Assembly: GCA_002633005.1 (NCBI GenBank)
Contig: NMRA01000119.1
Location: 381,636-445,635 of the forward strand
Source of the DNA: Phoronis australis
Taxonomy: Eukaryota; Phoronida; Phoronidae
Direction of reading: 5' to 3'
DNA: 64,000 nucleotides
Of the stretch, positions 22,001-31,137 are shown in pieces. The notes under the pieces are model-generated. The model had not been told where the DNA came from and made no database searches. It saw only the letters and a program-made list of their open reading frames with translations. Numbering within the stretch: the stretch's first letter is position 1; the number at the start of each line of letters is the position of its first letter. Made by a program: the position numbers and the translations under genes.

Positions 22001-25000
22001 CACATTTTCTATTGTATTTTCAACAATTTTTAGTATCCTAAAAATAAACATTTACAAATCTTAGTTAAACTTGCACAGCCTAATAAGCTGTTACAGATTT
22101 TGAAACACAACTGGTGACAATTCACAAGTATTGAAATGGCAGCCTTCTGTCTTTAGGTTCGTGTGGGGGCGCCACCGCTATACTACTTTGGCTTGGAGGA
22201 AATGTTCTACAAGTACGGAGTGGATCTGCAAATTTATGCTCACGAGCATTCATATGAAAGACTATGGCCTGTTTACAAACGGACCGTAAGTAACGATAAA
22301 CATACACAGTGAGGGATCTGTTATGCAGTAGTGAAAGGGGAGTTCAAAGTTTTGTTGTTATTTTTGTAAAAATAGAATTTGCCTGTCGCCTTTGATGTAT
22401 TTCTTTGTCGAAGCCACTAAAAACCCATCTGGTTTCAAGTTAGCGTGCATATTATGAAATTGGTCTTAACTTGTTCCTTACTCAAACCAATAGAACTGGC
22501 AATTTGTTTTTCTTGTATTCAGGCTCAACAGGATGGCTTTTCATTTTTTGCACAAAGGATAGTCTCAACTGGTAAAGAACTGCCGTTAATAACTTCAGGT
22601 CTGAGTTAGGAACTAGTTCTGACCAGTTTTATTGCGGTAAATGATCCAAACCAAATATTCGGGTTTTTGTTTGGCAACGCAGCTTAGTAGCACCTATATT
22701 TGTCTTTTCCTAACAGCGGTTAGTTTATAATGGTTGCTTTTGTCTCTGTTTACACATAGCTTAGATGCCTGTTTGCTCTTGAGCATGTCATCCTTTTTGC
22801 TCATTATGATGGAACACTGAAACACGATGCAGGAAAGTGGAGTATGTTTAGAGTGTATCACTTCATGAATGTTGCAATCATGATTAACTTCAGCCTAGGG
22901 AACGCGTTGACATGCGATAACTAGTGATGCAAATAATACCAGAAAAGATAGGTTTTCCCTTTAAGCACTGTGTACTTTGGCTTCAGTTGCCTCGTTTAGA
23001 CAAAACTCCATTAACATTATTTATGACGGAACTTCCTCTTTCTTCCTTGTGAAGTCTCCCCTTCCTTACAGAACTCGACCTCTGTTAATGTAAAGAAAGG
23101 GGGAGTTTTAGAATGGTGCTTCTAAAGAAGAAAAGACTGCTTTCAAATTTGACATATTTGAAATGGCATGGGCATGATAAAATTACTAAATTATATCATT
23201 TTGTCAAAAATTTCAGATTTGAAAATTATCAAACTGAACACATTTTTGTTTGACTGTTTTGATAGCTCTTCGTTTTAAAATTTCCTATTTGTTGCTTATA
23301 TCTTTGTAAGGAATTTACTTTGAAATTGTCACAATAAAACCACACTGAAATTCTTTTCCACGTTTGCTGCCTAAACCTTTATTATCCCTCTCTGCCTGTT
23401 CTTCAGGGTAGTGACAGGTGGTTTATGCAAGTCAGTTATGTAATGGAATTATCAGTTTCTGGCAAGAGCTGATAACCTGGAGTCAGTTAATACCCTGTCA
23501 TAATCAGACCACAACAACCCAATTGACATAGCCAGCTCCAATAAAAGACTGCCTGGAAATAGGTGGCCGCAGGTTGATCACCAAGCTATCCACAGCTGAT
23601 TATGTACAAGGGGATATCTATGGTTTTAACGTGCATTTTTTTACTTACAAGTATCCTATCATACTACCCCAGAAATGATGATAGACTGGTCATGGTGGGT
23701 GAATATAGCGAAATGTACAAACACAAGTCTGATATGTCATGGTTGTCTTCTTTGGTTTTTGTTTTGGTCAATTATAAGTACACTTTGTTCAAATCGAATG
23801 TGTCCTTTAGATAACCCTGCACTGTATCGTTTGACCTGCCAACTTGATCCCTTTGCATGAAAATTTGTGACCTGATCGTGGCAATCGGTGACAAGTAGTT
23901 GATCACAAGTTAATTTATCATCGTGTCTGGATGGCTTGTTATAGCCACTTGAGTGATCTCAAGTGATCTGGTTTGTGTCCAAAGTGCAACACATGATTAT
24001 ACTAGTATTTTTATCGCAATGGTACTTTGATCAATGGTTAAAAGATATCTTAATTTCTCAGCTCTTGTTGACATTTATCAGAATAACCTCTTCTACGTGT
24101 TGAGATGCACAAGTTGATCAATGTTGAACTCACTTCTGGTGCTAGTCATATAGAAATATTTTGATTCTAAGTTTTTGAAATATATAATAATTAATTTCAA
24201 GGTACCTAAACTACATGGTCAACGGACTCATAAACACGGGCACGGACACATGAACACGACTCACGGACCTGCAAACACTGTCCACTGACTCACAAACACT
24301 GGAACGGACTCACAAAACACGATCCACGCACCCAAATACAAGGGAAACGAACTCATATTCACGAGGAAACACGGTTAACGGACCGCCAAACACGGGTCAC
24401 GGACTCATCGGCTTCCTGGGTCAGCTGACATCTTAATTTTGTCCGTTAACCGTGTTTCCTCGTGAATATGACTCCGTGTCCCGTGTATTTGGGTGCGTGG
24501 ATCGTGTTTAGTGAGTCCGTTCCCGTGTTTTTGAGTCAGTGTACGGTGTTTGCTGGTCCGTGAGTCGTGTTTATGAGTCCGTTGACCGTGTAGTTTAGGT
24601 ACCTTGAATTTGTTTGCTTCTCTAAAGTGACTTCAGACACAAATTCATCAGTTACCTGTGGATGTGGTCATCATACACTGTAGCTGTACCTCCCTTCGTT
24701 TTCAGTCGTTTCATTGTATATACCATGTAAATGTTTTGAGTTTGTTTTTAATTCAGTTTGTAAATTTAATTTGTAAACTATTCATTTAATTTAATGTAAC
24801 TTAGTTTAATCTGTCTTATTTTATTTTATTTTATTTGTTGCTTTTAGAGGACGATGCTGTATATTAGCCTTTGGCTAAAGCATGTTTTTATCCTCTATAA
24901 ATAAAGATTATTATTATTATTAGTAGTGGTAGTAGTAGTAGTATTATATATTTAATGGAGAATACTGTGTTTTGCTATTCATATAAGGTACTAGTTACTA

Positions 25001-27211
25001 GCCGTAATTGAGGGACAAATGTGAATGAAGTTCAACGTAAATACATGAAATGAAAAGCGGGCACTGGCTGGCTGGCACTGTGGGAGACCAGCCGGGGCAC
25101 CCTTCTCATTGCATGTATGTACGTTCATTCACAGCTAGAGATAAATTTGAAAATTAATTAAAAGTGACTGGTTATATTTATATTGACTCTTTCAGGTATG
25201 TAACGGGAGCTATGAAAACCCGTATGTTAATCCTACTGGTCCAGTTCACATTGTAACTGGTTCAGCCGTAAGTATTTTAGGGTGTTTGGCGTGAGATTAC
25301 ATTTCTTCAACTTTGCCTGTTCATCATACTAGATAAATCACTATACTATGAACTGCAAACTCAAGTAATTCAAGACTTACAAATCATTTATAAATAAGAT
25401 AATTGAATTTCCTTAAATCAATGCTAGTTACAAGTAACAGACCGTAATGGAAATAAGTCTGACATTTTATGTTATCCGTGTCTTTCACTTTTATCTTTTT
25501 TATGTTCCTCTTTTATTTTGCTGTTCTTGTGTGATTCTAAGAAATTTATTATTGTTGCTGCTGCTGCTGTCGTTTTTATTATTTGTATTGTTATTATTAT
25601 TATTATTATTTTTCTTATTGTTATTATTATATGATGTATGGATGAATTTTTATTTTTCATTTTTTCACAAAGGATATGTGTATGGCAAAATGTTGCTTTG
25701 CCATATACAAGTTCTGTACCTTAGGTACCAACAAACAATATTTTGGAAGATTGTGAAAAAAGTGCTATTTTGACATTATTTTTGTCGGAAATTGATGAGA
25801 TTTTACCATAAATTAAAACACTGACTGTGCAATTAGAGTTTGTCTGGAAGGTAATTGGTCCAAGGCGAACCAAAAAACCAAACCTGCTTCATTCCATTAA
25901 ATTTTTAGGCATAAACTTCAGTGTTGAATGGTCTATCCACAAATTACGCTGAGTCAATTTGGATTGACTTTTCATTCTTTCTAAAAGAAATCAAATTTTA
26001 TGCAAAAGTTTGCAGTTTTGTTTTTTGTGATCACCCTGTATAATACATTATTGTGTTACGTATGCATTTTGATAATTAGTGTGTTGTTTTTCCACTGAAT
26101 TACAGGGATGCTACTCGAAGCACGACCCATTCATATCCCACCCATATCCGTGGTCCGCTCTGAGAAATGACGATTACGGATATTCTCGCATGAACATCAT
26201 CAACTCTACACATCTGTACATGGAGCAAGTCTCTGATGACAAGGTAAGGGCAGTCAGTACCATGTGATGTGCACAACGCCTTAATCTAAACACTTAACTT
26301 CACTATATATGAAGTATGAGTGGCTACAGTCTTTATAGCATTGAAAGATCATGGGGTTCTTGCTGTGCCTTGAAATTCTGGTCAGTAACTTTTCAATGAT
26401 ACATCACGTGTGTAGAATTTTCTACTCGTAATTGCATACTCCAATTTTTTAGTTTTATTTTTTAAATATTTTTTATTCCTTTTAAGTTACTTTTTTAAAA
26501 AACATACTAGATTTAGTTTGAAATAGTTAACTTATGCAAAATGATGAATTGTTCAAGGCCTTCTATGACTTCAAAATGAAGATTCTGCCATAAAGTTGAA
26601 TATAGGGTATTTCCCTCACTGATGTGCACTATTTGTTTGTGAAAAAAAGATTAAAATGTCCTAGCATCCACCATATTTACTAGATGATCACTTGTTACCT
26701 GTGTGGACTAGATCAATGTATTGACATTAACCATGGTTAAATCATGACATGTCTTGTTTTAGCTCATCAATTTTGACCTTAAAGTAATTTCTGTTATCTT
26801 ATTGAGTTTTAGATCATGAGGGCAACACTTTTAGGGACTTTATATCAGTAAAAAGTCTAATGTTGTGGATTTTCAAGTGTCATGGTCTTTTAACGGTACC
26901 CTGATTATGTTTCTGTGATAGCGAAATATGTTACAAGACTGGTTTTCTCTGTTCATCCCCATTGTTTTTGTAACCAAACTGGGTAACTTGTGATTGTTGC
27001 TCTTTCTTGCAATCTTTCACCACAGGGTTACCACCATATTTGGGCAGTGGGTGGAACTTTACTTTCCTGGTGGAGTCATCAGCCAATCGCTATAGAAATT
27101 TCTCTGTATATCTTCCAGGATGGTGCTGTGATTGACAAGATGATGCTGGTTAAGGAAGTGCACGGTGCTGGAACCTACACTTGTCATAATGAGGTCAAGA
27201 GCACCACTTAA
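13013..27211 (+). CDS. Purple acid phosphatase A (ACP7-like)
   Basis: Eleven coding exons: 13013-13154, 16179-16373, 18079-18287, 18685-18782, 20404-20475, 20832-20946, 21474-21590, 22157-22285, 25196-25267, 26106-26243 and 27119-27211; 1380 nt, 459 aa. The protein is a binuclear-metal phosphomonoesterase of the ACP7/plant-like purple acid phosphatase type, expected in the secretory or lysosomal route: a signal peptide (MELLAVVCFLSLICFSSTYK) is followed by an N-terminal beta-sandwich domain with MTVTWATLNYT and SIVEYG. All metal motifs are present: D146 in VVYGDMG, GDLGY (174-178), GNHE (209-212), H296 in VMGHH, and AHEH (344-347). Unlike B and C, the GDxxY region is not split by an intron. 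The C-terminus is short, ending just after the DGAVIDKMMLV segment. The last exon start was chosen at the strong acceptor TATCTTCCAG, which aligns with GGQVVDR of PAP-B. Confidence 0.94.
13892..15286. mobile_element. CAGGG-ended TIR element, hAT5-like
   Basis: The element starts CAGGGCTCGAC and ends GTCGAGCCCTG. The 5-base TCTGA flanks both ends (13887-13891 and 15287-15291), consistent with a 5-bp target-site duplication. Both sub-terminal regions are packed with short repeats around AATGCGACCTGG and AATGCGAGCTG in opposite orientation. The middle is interrupted by a 421-base gap, so coding capacity is unknown. CAGGG ends occur in hAT elements, and some hAT groups make 5-bp duplications; family placement is inference. 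Confidence 0.65.
14216..14636. other. Assembly gap (421 N)
   Basis: Unknown bases inside the CAGGG-ended element in PAP-A intron 1. Frames crossing it are artefacts. Confidence 0.98.
15485..15605 (+). repeat. tRNA-derived SINE, plus orientation
   Basis: GTGCTTCCAGTGAATCATATG is the family head; AATTGCCTATTAGCTG follows, then a perfect B box GGTTCGATTCC (about 15571-15581). This copy has the best B box of the four and lies in PAP-A intron 1. Confidence 0.65.
17089..17198. repeat. Short palindromic MITE (110 bp), copy 1
   Basis: An imperfect palindrome: GTAACGTGCC, TTTGAGAACCAGTTT, loop, AAACTGGTTCTCGAAAT, GGGCACGTTA, ending ACTATTGCC. In PAP-A intron 2. Other copies lie at 56770, 59620 and 62812. 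Confidence 0.75.
19645..19694. repeat. Perfect 24-bp-arm palindrome
   Basis: Two perfectly complementary 24-base arms (19645-19668 and 19671-19694) separated by TT. The arms begin AAACTGCTAGCTACTGAG. In PAP-A intron 4. Confidence 0.9.
24196..24608. mobile_element. 413-bp foldback element with internal subrepeats
   Basis: Nearly the whole element is one inverted repeat. The left arm (24196 to about 24375) begins TTCAAGGTACCTAAACTACA. The right arm (about 24440-24608) mirrors it and ends GTAGTTTAGGTACCTTGAA. Each arm is built from degenerate subunits of about 25-30 bp around ACGGACTCA...AAACACGG. The loop is about 65 bp. No protein is encoded. Confidence 0.8.
24640..24945 (+). repeat. LINE 3'-tail-like fragment with microsatellite
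   Basis: An AT-rich stretch ends with a small hairpin TTAGCCTTTGGCTAA, then CTCTATAAATAAAGATTATT and a (TTA)n/(GTA)n simple repeat (24908-24945). A hairpin followed by an A/T-rich simple-repeat tail is how several non-LTR retrotransposon families end. No reverse transcriptase frame is present. Confidence 0.4.
25547..25632 (+). repeat. (TTG/CTG/TTA)n microsatellite
   Basis: Trinucleotide repeats of GCT, then TTA, in PAP-A intron 9. They produce a spurious leucine-rich reading frame. Confidence 0.85.
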
Positions 27212-29319
27212 TGTTTCAGGGCTGAAGTTTTAATCATTGGGCTTGAAATGATCCTTTTTGCTTGTTTGCTTTCTAATGCTCATGCAGTTGCATTATTTTG
27301 AAATACCCACGAACACATTTTTATCTCAAGAACTATCTTAGCAACTGTGCAATTGATTGTGATACCTGTAAGTGCTGCCCAACAGTTATAAATGCGTATT
27401 TTCAATTTTGAGTCGAGTTCACAATATTTTGGCATCGAGAGCTATTAAGTGAGGTTGTTGGATGACATGTTCAAACACAAAGCAGTGCAGTAAATGTAAG
27501 GAATGTTTTTTGTTCTGAAACTTCATGCTCATTGGATACCCTGTTTCCTACTATGTATGGTCATATGTGTTCAACCTTTAGACTTAAGTCCATTTGTTGT
27601 TGAAAAATCTTGTCAGGAAGGTATCCACATGTTATGTTTGAGAATCTGTGAATTTTATACTGTTTGTAGGCTAGATTGTTATGTTCAGTATACTTTATCT
27701 TTACCCCAGTAACTTCTTTTTAACTCACAATTTACAGTTAGTAAACTACTATATGATCATGAGGGTGATGTCAGGTCATATTGTCACCAGGGGGACGGCA
27801 CTATTGTTTAATCCTGAATGCCAAGTGGCATATTGTTCAGACGAGGTACATATGATCTGATATACCCATGGGCTTGTTCTATATTTGTTTTATTACACAA
27901 CCACCGATGCTTTGTTCCTAACATTTTTTGTCTCTTTATCAGATTATGCTCTTCTTACCTGCTTTGATGTACTAACATCGTCTGCTCACTTTGTGGTCAG
28001 GGTTTATGATTTCTACAGCATCTGATTGGTCAGATAGGGAATAATGACATGTGAAATTCATTTGGCATTAATAAAAGGTGACATTCCATACTAAGTGTGT
28101 CAATCAATCCATTCGGAAGACAGAAGTATCGGTGGTCGTGTAGTAATTTGCGTGTTTTTAGTGCCAAGGATTGGTTTGGGGAACATTTGATGCTTGAATT
28201 TTTTATTTGTTATTGCAATATACTGCATTCATATTCATTTGGACTTAATATCCAGTTTTAACCAAAGATAGTTTTTGGTTTTGTTTGGATTAATTTGATG
28301 GCCAATGTCGCATTTATCAACCAAGTTAAGCAAAATGTTGGTAACTCCAACTAGCTCAAGGACCAATCCATGAACTCTCTGTACCAATCTAGATTTTCCA
28401 CATCGCCCTACTAGTATGTGGCTTTCCAAACTTAATTACAGTCTTTTTGACCCATTTCGTCATTTAATTAGATGTGGTATAGGTTATAAGTGTTACATAT
28501 TCAGGTTTATTTGTGCAGTGTGTGTCTGTGCTATTTTATTCAGGTAGATTTATTCATGTGTGCAATGTGCTGTTGATCAGTAACAAGATTTTTGTCATTT
28601 GTATTCCTGAAAATTATTTAGCGAGGAAGAACAACGATTGTATTGTAGTCACTGTGTGATATACAAAATAGTCGTGTACTTGTAATTTGTAGGATTATGG
28701 GACTGAAGTTTTAAGAATATACATCGCAACTTCGGAGTACTCCATAAATGTGTTTAATGTTGTTCAACTTTCAGAATGCAATGTGTTCTTACTTAAAGTA
28801 AAACTTGTAGATCCAACTCAACCAAAGGATTTTGTAAGACTATATAACCATGATGTAATCATGACTTTTGAAGGGCTGAGTGCACAAACTAGAACAATCA
28901 TAGCACTAAACTTTGACCGAGTTGAGGCCCTCAACTTAAGGGCCAATCCAACTGATGCATGTCCAACTTCTGCAAGTTTTAGTGTGCTTCTAATTGTTGA
29001 TGTCCATTATTTTATGTGATTTCCTTTGTAAAAATAAAAGCAAATCTTGCAAATGTTAATTGTTGTTCTTTAAATTGCTCCTTATTTTTTATGAAATTCA
29101 GCTATTACATAATCAACTGCTTGGCAGCAGTGTTCAAGGAACTGTTTGAGATGGTTTCCGTTTCGTCAGAAGTCAAATCCATGTGTCGACAGGAGAAAAA
29201 ATGATTGATATTGTGTCAACAATATTGCTTTTCAGATAATTTTCATGGTCGGAAACAAAGTTATTGCTGGAGAACAAATGCTACATCATTCAATCAAACA
29301 CCCAATGATCACAGCTACA
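27212..29319. other. 3' flank of PAP-A and of RNPC3
   Basis: About 2.1 kb between the convergent 3' ends of PAP-A (+) and RNPC3 (-). It probably holds the PAP-A 3' UTR; an AATAAA at 28070-28075 is a possible end signal. No conserved coding region is recognised. A short minus-strand frame at 28429-28235 was considered as a retroelement remnant and rejected. Confidence 0.5.
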
Positions 29320-30810
29320 TTACTTCTGCTGACTACTGTCTTTCTCCTTTGGCTTTGCAGACCGTGCAAAATGTACCACCATTGGCTTAGAATTCAACAC
29401 AAAGCTGTTAGTCTCTTTCACAGCAGCAACTGAAGCCTCTTCGTTAGCTAAGGTAATGAATGCCTGTCCTTTCATGCGCCCCTCCTTCATCAGTCTAATG
29501 TCAAACATGATTCGCTCCTCTTCGGAGCTCCAGTCGACATAACGACCAAATATCCTGTGTAAATCCTGCTCTGTTGTCTGCTTAGCCAAATTTTTTATGT
29601 AAAGCCTCGTTGTCGGCTCCCCTGGTGAGTAAGACTTGAACACCGAGAAGTCCTTCATTTGTTCTCTTGATAAACGACCCTCCTTCAGCTCCTTGAAAGT
29701 AATGAACTCTTTCTGTTGCCATTCTTCTTCCACGTCACTTGTTTCTTCCTCCACACTGTCCTTAAGCATCGGTTCTATCTTTCCAAATCCACCCGGCTGC
29801 ACTCCTGTACCTGCTTCCACAACTTCCAACAGATCTGAAGGTGGTGTTGGTGTTGCCAATTCAACAACTCCAGAAGCAAATCCACCCATTTCTCTGGTTT
29901 GGCCAGATAAGTTCTCCTTTGACACTGAAGAGAGCTTCAGTTCTATTTTCTTTTGGCCTTGTTGTATTGGTTGCTCAAAGACTTCTTCAACTTGTAAGCT
30001 GGGATTACTTGCTCTCACTAATGGGACTGCAGTAGGCACCGTTTGTAACTTATGCTTTTTTCTAACCCCTTTTGGTTGCTCTTTGGGCCGTTTCAGTGGG
30101 TTTGGAAGAGATTTTAAGGCATCTGTGTCTCCATCACTTTCTAGCTCAGATTCTTCACTGCTTGCCTCAACGTGTTCAGTGACATCTGCATGCACCGGGC
30201 CTTCTTCTTCATCTTCAGCTAATGGAGGTGATGGCGTGATTGGTCCGAACGGTGGTGGAAGATTCATTTTATTCATCAAATGCAACACCTGGACATAGAA
30301 GGCAGAGTGTGATGCAAGTGCATTGGCAACGTTCGTAAGTATAGAGACTGTTGGTGCCGGATAAATATATTCAAGTTTTGCACTCAACGGATGCTGCACA
30401 CTCCACTTGTTACATACACTGTCAATGTCCTGTAGTATCATCAGTTGCTTTTCTTTGAATTTTTCTGCTGTTTGTTGCTTCATTAACTTATCATCACCCA
30501 GTCCATCACTGACTGACCGTTTAAGTTCTGGGTCATCCAGCAATGTTGGTTTATATTTTTCGTGTTGTGGTTTCGCATATTCAACACTCAGCGTTGATTC
30601 TGATACTTGAAGTTGATGCAGGCGTTTCAAAGCCTTCGAGGCATTGTCACTGTCAGAGAATGTTGCAAACGCACAGTTTTTAAGTCTTCCCTTGTTGCCC
30701 ATGTATCGTACATGACACGCACCAAAGTGGGTTAAAAAGTTAACAACGTCGTCAGAATCGAAGATGGGCGGCAAGTGCCTTACAATGAGGGTTTTCAAAG
30801 GACTAGTCAT
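29320..30810 (-). CDS. RNPC3: RNA-binding region-containing protein 3 (U11/U12-65K), intronless
   Basis: A single open frame of 496 residues from ATG 30810 to the stop at 29322-29320; human RNPC3 is 517 aa. The protein bridges U11 and U12 snRNPs in the minor spliceosome: its C-terminal RRM binds U12 snRNA and the N-terminal part binds the U11-59K protein. Two RRMs are visible. RRM1 spans about residues 6-78, with RNP2 LIVRHL and RNP1 KNCAFATF. RRM2 spans about 401-484, with RNP2 LYIKNL and RNP1 KGQAFITL, preceded by SPGEPTTRLYIKNL. The linker has the proline-rich NLPPPFGPITPSPPLAEDE segment and acidic/serine stretches. The human gene has many introns; here none is seen, so this may be a retroposed copy, but the frame is intact and both RNA-binding motifs are kept. 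It is head-to-head with PAP-B, with 327 bp between the start codons. Confidence 0.93.
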   Translation of the reverse strand: MTSPLKTLIVRHLPPIFDSDDVVNFLTHFGACHVRYMGNKGRLKNCAFATFSDSDNASKALKRLHQLQVSESTLSVEYAKPQHEKYKPTLLDDPELKRSVSDGLGDDKLMKQQTAEKFKEKQLMILQDIDSVCNKWSVQHPLSAKLEYIYPAPTVSILTNVANALASHSAFYVQVLHLMNKMNLPPPFGPITPSPPLAEDEEEGPVHADVTEHVEASSEESELESDGDTDALKSLPNPLKRPKEQPKGVRKKHKLQTVPTAVPLVRASNPSLQVEEVFEQPIQQGQKKIELKLSSVSKENLSGQTREMGGFASGVVELATPTPPSDLLEVVEAGTGVQPGGFGKIEPMLKDSVEEETSDVEEEWQQKEFITFKELKEGRLSREQMKDFSVFKSYSPGEPTTRLYIKNLAKQTTEQDLHRIFGRYVDWSSEEERIMFDIRLMKEGRMKGQAFITLANEEASVAAVKETNSFVLNSKPMVVHFARSAKPKEKDSSQQK

Positions 30811-31137
30811 TCCACCTAATTTTATCGCTGATTTCTTTGTCAGAAAAAGAACAGCATGCCTTGAAACAACAGTACCAAAACGACGTAGAATTTACATGCT
30901 TGTCAAAGTTAGCGAACTACTTGATGTACACAGGAGGCAGCCATCTTAAAACTAGCCCGACATCTACCGCCGATAAAAGAAACACTCATTGTTTTGAAAT
31001 TTGCATTTGATTGGACAACAGTTCCATCGTCAGAACGAGATTTGACCTTCAACAGGGGTTGTATAATGTGCGTCACATGATTTCTGTCAGCAACACAATA
31101 GTTGTGTACGGCCACAGATAGAGAAAAGGACCTCAAG
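30811..31137. promoter_or_regulatory. Divergent promoter region RNPC3 / PAP-B
   Basis: Only 327 bp separate the two start codons on opposite strands, so both promoters must lie here unless upstream non-coding exons exist. No TATA box is evident. The PAP-B-proximal M-box at 31073-31080 lies inside. Confidence 0.5.
31073..31080 (+). promoter_or_regulatory. M-box upstream of PAP-B
   Basis: TCACATGA, within GCGTCACATGATT, lies 57 bases before the PAP-B ATG. It is the same octamer as at PAP-A and PAP-C, here unpaired. Confidence 0.45.

Larger units (their letters stand above)
22286..25195 (+). other. PAP-A intron 8
   Basis: A 2.9-kb intron without a supported exon. It holds the 413-bp foldback (24196-24608) followed directly by a LINE-tail-like segment and a TTA/GTA microsatellite. 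Confidence 0.6.

Noticed and set aside
25447-25773. 108-aa plus-strand ORF rich in leucine
   Set aside because: Produced by translating a TTA/CTG microsatellite; no domain and inside a PAP-A intron.
28235-28429. Minus-strand 64-aa frame with an INPNKTK phrase, like the loop of LINE reverse transcriptases
   Set aside because: Too short, no catalytic motif, no adjoining retroelement sequence.
28750-29019. 89-aa plus-strand ORF after PAP-A
   Set aside because: No similarity recognised and no splice or start context; probably 3' flank.
29636-30298. 220-aa plus-strand ORF
   Set aside because: Antisense shadow of RNPC3; serine-rich, no family resemblance.
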